DNA of 64,000 bases from Streptococcus sp. HMSC078D09 (lineage in GTDB: Bacteria > Bacillota > Bacilli > Lactobacillales > Streptococcaceae), in assembly GCF_001813675.1 (NCBI RefSeq), contig NZ_KV813650.1, positions 34,879 through 98,878 on the forward strand, in the 5' to 3' direction. The position numbers and the translations under genes are program-made. The notes beneath the pieces were generated by a model that was not told the origin of the DNA, made no database searches, and was given only the letters and a program-made list of their open reading frames with translations. Shown one piece after another: positions 54,642 to 64,000 of the stretch; the first letter of the stretch is position 1; each line of letters starts with the position of its first letter.

Positions 54642-54980
54642 ATGGCAAATATTTATGATGTAGCAAATGAACTCTCTCGGACCCTTCGAGACCTTCCTGA
54701 ATACAAGGCTGTCGTAGAAAGCAAGCAAGCGATCGAAGCAAATCCAGAAGCGAAAACGCTGTTTGACGAATACGTCGCTTTCCAAAATCAACTGCAAGGC
54801 TTGATGCAATCCGGTCAACTTCCAACAGAAGCTGTGCAACAAGAAATGAAGGACTATATGGAAAAAATCCAAGCAAGTCCGATTGTGAATGAATTTTTCA
54901 CTAAACAACAGCAATTGTCTATTTATCTTGCAGATCTTGAAAAGATCATCTTTGAGCCGATTCAAGATTTATACAAGTAG
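54642..54980 (+). CDS. YlbF/YmcA family protein
   Basis: A 112-residue all-helical protein: NIYDVANELSRTLRDLPEYKAVVESKQAIEANPEAKTLFDEYVAFQNQLQGLMQSG. In B. subtilis YlbF, YmcA and YaaT form a complex that steers RNase Y cleavage and affects competence and biofilm; the streptococcal member may act likewise (inference). It has its own promoter and terminator inside the aromatic cluster. Confidence 0.88.
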   Translation: MANIYDVANELSRTLRDLPEYKAVVESKQAIEANPEAKTLFDEYVAFQNQLQGLMQSGQLPTEAVQQEMKDYMEKIQASPIVNEFFTKQQQLSIYLADLEKIIFEPIQDLYK

Positions 54981-54987
54981 AAATTTC

Positions 54988-55021
54988 TACCAGAGTTGTC
55001 ATTTCGACTCTGGTATTTTCG
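54988..55021 (+). terminator. Terminator after the ylbF-family gene
   Basis: Stem ACCAGAGTTG / CGACTCTGGT with an ATTTTCG tail. Confidence 0.75.
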
Positions 55022-55096
55022 TTCGCCACTAGAGGAAAACAAGCTCAAAAAATTCTTGGAAACATTCGTTTTTTGTTCCAAATTTTTGATCAAAAA

Positions 55097-56904
<1,808 letters not shown>

Positions 56905-56914
<10 letters not shown>

Positions 56915-57759
56915 GCTATCTTGGTCCCAAGGGATCCTTTACTCATGATGTGGCGACACATAGCTTTCCAACTTCTGAACGCATCGCCTATCGGACGATC
57001 ACAGATGTCATCAAGGCTTATGAGAATCAAGAGATCGATTTTGCAGTCGTCCCAGTTGAAAACTCGATTGAAGGTAGTGTCCATGAGACCATTGATTACC
57101 TCTTTCATCAAGGGACGATTCAGGCCGTTGCAGAAGTGGTCTATCCCATCAAGCAACAGCTCTTGGTGGCTAAAAAAGATCGGCCCATTCGAACGGTCTA
57201 TTCGCATCCACAGGCCTTGGCCCAAGGGAAGGCTTTTCTAAGGGCTCATTATCCGGATGTGGCCATGGAAATGACGGCTTCAACAGCCTATGCGGCTCGC
57301 TATGTAGCAGAGCATCCGGACTTGGAAATTGCAGCGATTGCCCCTCTGGCAGCAGCCAGTGAGTACGGCTTGGAAGTACAGGCCAAAGACATCCAAGAAA
57401 TCGAGGACAATTATACACGTTTTTGGATTTTAGGGGCCAAAGAGCCAGCGATCTCAGAAACTTTAAGTCCGGCCCTTCAAAAAGTTAGCTTGGCCTTGAC
57501 CTTGCCAAGTAACTTGGCAGGAGCCCTCTATAAAGGCTTGTCTACTTTTGCTTGGCGGGGGATCAATCTGACCAAGATTGAAAGTCGCCCCCTAAAAACA
57601 GCTTTAGGAGAATACTTTTTCATTATTGACCTCCTAAACGAAGCGCCTGATCTTCTGCAATTTGCCTATCAAGAATTAGATAGTTTGGGCATTCAGACAA
57701 AAGTCTTGGGTCAGTATCAGGTCTATACCTTAAAAGATAACGGAATGGAGAAAAGATGA
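56905..57759 (+). CDS. pheA: Prephenate dehydratase
   Basis: A 284-residue enzyme for phenylpyruvate: YLGPKGSFTHDVA, PVENSIEGSVHETIDYL, the TRF motif in DNYTRFWILG (catalytic Thr), and an ACT domain (about 200-280) with the Phe-binding ESRP motif. No chorismate mutase domain. Overlaps aroK by 10 bases and the LCP gene by 4. Confidence 0.94.
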
Positions 57760-59069
57760 GTAACGAATCCAACTTTCTATCTCACCATGAGCGAAAGCGA
57801 TTAGAGTACTTATACTCAAATTTTCATTATTTGAATGAACGAGAACAACTAGAATACAATTACCTGCTCAAGAAGAGCCAAGGAGCTTATGAGGAAGCAG
57901 AAGCCCTTCAACCGGAGGTAGACACTACAGAAGAAGTGCAAGGTGAGATTGCTGAACCGATTGGGGCTCTCCCTGTTTACCAATCGCGTAGCAAAAAGTC
58001 TAAGAAGAAAGCAGTTGCTGCGACGAGCGATATACCTAAGAAACCACGGAAAAAGATCCGCGTCAAACGGATTCTCAAGTGGATTGCTCTCTTTTTCTTG
58101 CTCATTATCGGTGGTATGGTCTTCATGTTTGTGAAAGGCCTCAACAGCAAGCCGACAGGTCCAGATGCCAAACCGGCTGTCGTTGAGAAATTTAACGGCA
58201 AGAAGTCGCGAGATGGGGTCAATATCCTGATTTTGGGGACAGATGGTCGGATCGGTGAGAAATCGGATGAGACCCGGACAGACTCCATCATGGTGGTCAA
58301 TGTCAATAACAAAGAAGGCAAGATCAAGATGGTCAGCTTCATGCGGGATACATTGGTCCATATCGATGGTGTCAGCCAGCAAAATATTCCTGAATATGAT
58401 GGCTACTACGACCAGAAGCTTAATGCAGCCTTCACTATCGGGGAGCAAAATAACAACCAAGGGGCTGAATTGGTGCGTCAGATGCTCAAAGATAACTTTG
58501 ACATTGACATCCAATATTACGCCATGGTCGATTTCAAGACCTTTGCGACAGCGATCGATACCCTCTTCCCAAATGGGGTCGAGATGAATGCGCAGTTTTC
58601 AACGGTTGATGGCGAAAAGGTCAGTGAAGTAGAAGTTCCAGACGATTTGAACATGAAAGACGGTGTCGTTCCGCAACAAACCATCAAGGTTGGAAAGCAA
58701 CGGATGGATGGCCGGACCCTTCTCAATTACTCGCGTTTCCGTAAGGATGATGAAGGGGATTTTGGCCGGACTCGTCGCCAGCAAGAGGTCATGTCTGCCA
58801 TTATGCACCAGATCAAGGATCCAACCAAACTCTTTACGGGATCAGAAGCCCTCGGGAAAGTCTTTGCTATGACATCTACCAATGTACCTTTCTCCTTCCT
58901 ATTGACCAATGGACTTGGCCTAGTCGGTAGTGCTGGAAAAGGAATTGAACGAGTGACCATCCCAGAAAATGGGGATTGGGTCGATGCCTACGATATGTAT
59001 GGTGGCCAAGGCTTGCTCGTCGATTTCGATGCTTATAAAAAGAAATTGTACCAAATGGGACTGAGATGA
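57756..59069 (+). CDS. psr: LytR-CpsA-Psr family protein
   Basis: A 437-residue LCP protein: hydrophilic cytoplasmic head (about 108 residues, basic near the membrane), one membrane helix (about 109-130), then the LCP domain (about 155-320: DGVNILILGTDGRIGEKSDETRTDSIMVV, VSFMRDTLVHID, LLNYSRFRKDDEGDFGRTRRQQEV). LCP enzymes attach lipid-linked anionic polymers or rhamnan to peptidoglycan, so this or a sister protein may anchor the polysaccharide made by the 7-24 kb locus. Start overlaps pheA (ATGA). Confidence 0.9.
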   Translation: MSNESNFLSHHERKRLEYLYSNFHYLNEREQLEYNYLLKKSQGAYEEAEALQPEVDTTEEVQGEIAEPIGALPVYQSRSKKSKKKAVAATSDIPKKPRKKIRVKRILKWIALFFLLIIGGMVFMFVKGLNSKPTGPDAKPAVVEKFNGKKSRDGVNILILGTDGRIGEKSDETRTDSIMVVNVNNKEGKIKMVSFMRDTLVHIDGVSQQNIPEYDGYYDQKLNAAFTIGEQNNNQGAELVRQMLKDNFDIDIQYYAMVDFKTFATAIDTLFPNGVEMNAQFSTVDGEKVSEVEVPDDLNMKDGVVPQQTIKVGKQRMDGRTLLNYSRFRKDDEGDFGRTRRQQEVMSAIMHQIKDPTKLFTGSEALGKVFAMTSTNVPFSFLLTNGLGLVGSAGKGIERVTIPENGDWVDAYDMYGGQGLLVDFDAYKKKLYQMGLR

Positions 59070-59108
59070 TATAATAAGGGGATAGGAGTTTTGGACTCCA
59101 CCCCTTTT
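59067..59108 (+). terminator. Terminator of the aromatic/LCP operon overlapping the rlmCD promoter
   Basis: Stem AAGGGG (59076-59081) ATA GGAGT (59085-59089) with ACTCC (59095-59099) A CCCCTT (59101-59106) and a short T run. An extended -10, TGA-TATAAT (59067-59075), lies immediately in front, so rlmCD transcripts begin within the left arm and cannot form the full terminator. Confidence 0.7.
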
Positions 59109-59125
59109 AATTTGTAGAAAGATAG

Positions 59126-60490
<1,365 letters not shown>

Positions 60491-60492
60491 TC

Positions 60493-60519
60493 CTCAAAAG
60501 GTTCCCCGAACCTTTTGAG
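60493..60519. repeat. Perfect inverted repeat after rlmCD
   Basis: Arms CTCAAAAGGTTC (60493-60504) and GAACCTTTTGAG (60508-60519) with a CCC loop. No T run follows. It separates the live rlmCD end from its duplicated tail, and may be an attachment-site or junction feature or a stabilising hairpin. Confidence 0.7.
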
Positions 60520-60521
60520 TC

Positions 60522-60569
60522 CCACAAACGCATCACGTGGAGTGTGTTGCTCTGCTCGTAAAAACCTAG
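60522..60569 (+). pseudogene. Duplicated 3' end of rlmCD
   Basis: The frame from 60522 reads [15 protein letters not shown] and a stop, 13 of 15 residues equal to the true RlmCD C-terminus ([16 protein letters not shown]), but with many synonymous changes and no gene body before it. It is best read as the displaced 3' end of the target gene left by insertion of an element that supplied a new end, or the reverse. Confidence 0.75.
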
Positions 60570-60594
60570 AAACCTTTGAACGCAAGGGAGTTTG

Positions 60595-60618
60595 AAAAGC
60601 CTTGATTGCAAGGCTTTT
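60595..60618 (+). terminator. Terminator downstream of the rlmCD tail duplicate
   Basis: Stem AAAAGCCTTG / CAAGGCTTTT with an ATTG loop and T run. Confidence 0.85.
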
Positions 60619-60619
60619 T

Positions 60620-61098
60620 GTATTGGCGTGGGGAAGTATCAGAGTGAGAAAATTTTTGGAATGAATAGAAGTGATAGCTAGAAATTATCAGTTTCTATTT
60701 CCATTTACCCTGTGGGTACGTGTTTGTTTCCATTGACAAGGAGTTTATGGGAATAGAAACGTCCCCACCTTACATATCTCCAGAATGGACGATTGAAATT
60801 GAGACAATTTAATAGAGATAAGCTCTTGTTATGTTTCTTTTAAGTCAATAAACTAACAATACTCAAAGTATGCTCAAAAATATGATATAATCTAGAACAT
60901 AAGGCAATACTGTTTTAAAGTATTTTCTCTTAACCATGTCTCGTTAGACAAATCTGATTCGTCTGGTTTTCTAATAGATTTTAATGCTGACTTGGTTTTA
61001 TAGCCATTATGCTCTCCATTATTTTAGTGTAGAACACTTTGGTTATTAGTTTTTTGTTACATTGTAAGCAAATCAATAGAGATAGAAAAAGGGATTAT
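60620..61098. other. Non-coding spacer before the beta-glucoside module
   Basis: No credible gene. It contains an extended -10 (TGA-TATAAT, 60883-60891) and a hairpin AGAC-A-AAT/ATT-C-GTCT (60946-60964) followed by GGTTTTCT in the leader of the first RpiR gene. The part at 60650-60830 shows no structure I can name; it may be remnant DNA of an insertion. Confidence 0.5.
60883..60891 (+). promoter_or_regulatory. Extended -10 promoter of the RpiR genes
   Basis: TGA plus TATAAT (60886-60891), giving a leader of about 200 bases to ATG 61099. Confidence 0.5.
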
Positions 61099-61821
61099 AT
61101 GTTTAGTTATGAGGTTGTAGCAAGTTTTAACGACTTAGAAAATGCTATTTATACAACTATTTTAGAAAATGAAAATATATCCTCTATGACAATCAAGGAA
61201 TTGGCCCAACTTGCACATGTATCAGTTGGAACCGTACAACGATTTTGCAAGCATCTAGGATTTGATGGATATAGCCATTTTAAGATTGCTTATAAAGAAT
61301 ATTTAAAAAATGAGCAAATTATTTTAAACAATCAAGACAATAATTCTTTGAAGCTATTCATTGATTATACTGAGCAAGATACTTTTTTGCAGCTGATTAT
61401 GGAGGCTGTGGCAATCTTAAAGAACGTTGAACAGATTGTTTTTGTCGGAATTGGTTCCTCTGGAACTTTAGGTCGATATGGAGCGCGCTATTTTTCAAAT
61501 ATTGGCAAATTTAGTATGTGTATTGAAGATCCTTGGCAACCAGTGCTACAAAACAGTATGGAAAAAACTTGTGTCATTGCCTTATCCGAATCTGGTGAGA
61601 CTTCTCAAACATTGAAAATTGTACAAAAATTAAAGGAAAAAGGTTGTCCAGTTATTGCCATCACAAATACATTGGAATCAACATTGTCAAGGCTATCTGA
61701 TTGCTCCATAACCTATCATGTTCCTCAATTATTTTTAAATGGGTTTAATATTACGACGCAGGTACCTGTTATTCTCATTATTGAAATGTTAATGAAACAA
61801 CTATATACTACAAAAGCATAA
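61099..61821 (+). CDS. RpiR/MurR-family regulator, first copy
   Basis: A 240-residue regulator: N-terminal HTH_6 domain (MTIKELAQLAHVSVGTVQRFCKHLGFDGYSHFKIAYKEYL, about 30-75) and C-terminal SIS domain (about 105-230; VFVGIGSSGTLGRYGARYFSNIG, VIALSESGETSQTLKIVQKL) that binds phosphosugars. ATG 61099 follows AAAAAGGGA. It probably senses a phospho-glucoside and controls the GH1 gene downstream (inference from context). Confidence 0.87.
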   Translation: MFSYEVVASFNDLENAIYTTILENENISSMTIKELAQLAHVSVGTVQRFCKHLGFDGYSHFKIAYKEYLKNEQIILNNQDNNSLKLFIDYTEQDTFLQLIMEAVAILKNVEQIVFVGIGSSGTLGRYGARYFSNIGKFSMCIEDPWQPVLQNSMEKTCVIALSESGETSQTLKIVQKLKEKGCPVIAITNTLESTLSRLSDCSITYHVPQLFLNGFNITTQVPVILIIEMLMKQLYTTKA

Positions 61822-61829
61822 GGGTGTCT

Positions 61830-64000
<2,171 letters not shown>

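Noticed and set aside
60650-60830. Possible transposase or integrase remnant in the spacer after rlmCD.
   Set aside because: Short frames in both strands give no motif I can tie to a recombinase or transposase, so no gene is claimed.

Overview
The window is a chromosomal stretch of an oral streptococcus. The CiaRH two-component system, the rhamnose-polysaccharide (rgp) core, PgdA, RlmCD without Fe-S cysteines, an SMK box before metK and a preQ1-II riboswitch before queT all point to Streptococcus; the protein sequences look closest to the sanguinis/parasanguinis/mitis side of the genus (inference from remembered homologues, no search was run). I see no tRNA, rRNA, CRISPR array, intact IS or prophage.

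Layout. 0-3.4 kb: start of a divergent secreted or membrane protein, an unrecognised Gly/Gln-rich membrane-anchored protein, ciaR-ciaH and a glyoxalase. 3.36-3.53 kb: a structured dispersed repeat whose second copy lies inverted at 37.95-38.12 kb. 3.6-7.1 kb: pgdA facing a helicase/oxidoreductase pair. 7.2-24.7 kb: a large cell-wall rhamnan locus. Its conserved core is rmlD and rgpA-F (initiating and extending rhamnosyltransferases and an ABC exporter). It is flanked by AT-rich variable cassettes: a GacI/GacJ-like undecaprenyl-phosphate sugar synthase pair, a Wzx-like flippase and two GT2 enzymes on one side; a polytopic GT-C-like protein and a GacH-like glycerol-phosphate transferase on the other. 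Together these would make polyrhamnose inside the cell, export it through RgpCD, then decorate it outside with lipid-linked sugars and glycerol phosphate. 24.7-28.5 kb: ebsA-like, ferredoxin, LysM protein, cmk, then the infC-rpmI-rplT operon with an attenuator leader, and a dCMP deaminase.

28.7-31.1 kb holds three tandem paralogous membrane proteins of unknown function, the middle one broken by a one-base frameshift. The 31.08-31.48 kb intergenic region holds a candidate structured small RNA, a cluster of TTTAAG half-sites and the SMK riboswitch. 31.5-49.5 kb is housekeeping: metK, murA, map, a MarR/B3-B4 pair with a clear operator, gtrA, preQ1-II/queT, ligA, dgkB, pulA, ltaS, rRNA methyltransferase. 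49.5-57.8 kb is a nearly complete aromatic amino-acid supercluster (aroD, aroE, aroB, aroC, tyrA, aroA, aroK, pheA), then an LCP ligase and rlmCD. Just after rlmCD lies a duplicated 3' end of that gene, which looks like the scar of an integrated element. The window ends in a beta-glucoside module: two RpiR regulators and a GH1 6-phospho-beta-glucosidase that runs off the edge.

Most exciting points to check: the rhamnan decoration locus with two lipid-linked sugar synthases and an intragenic mosaic junction; the candidate RNA at 31.13-31.26 kb; the rlmCD tail duplication; and a group of genes that appear to be transcribed as leaderless mRNAs.
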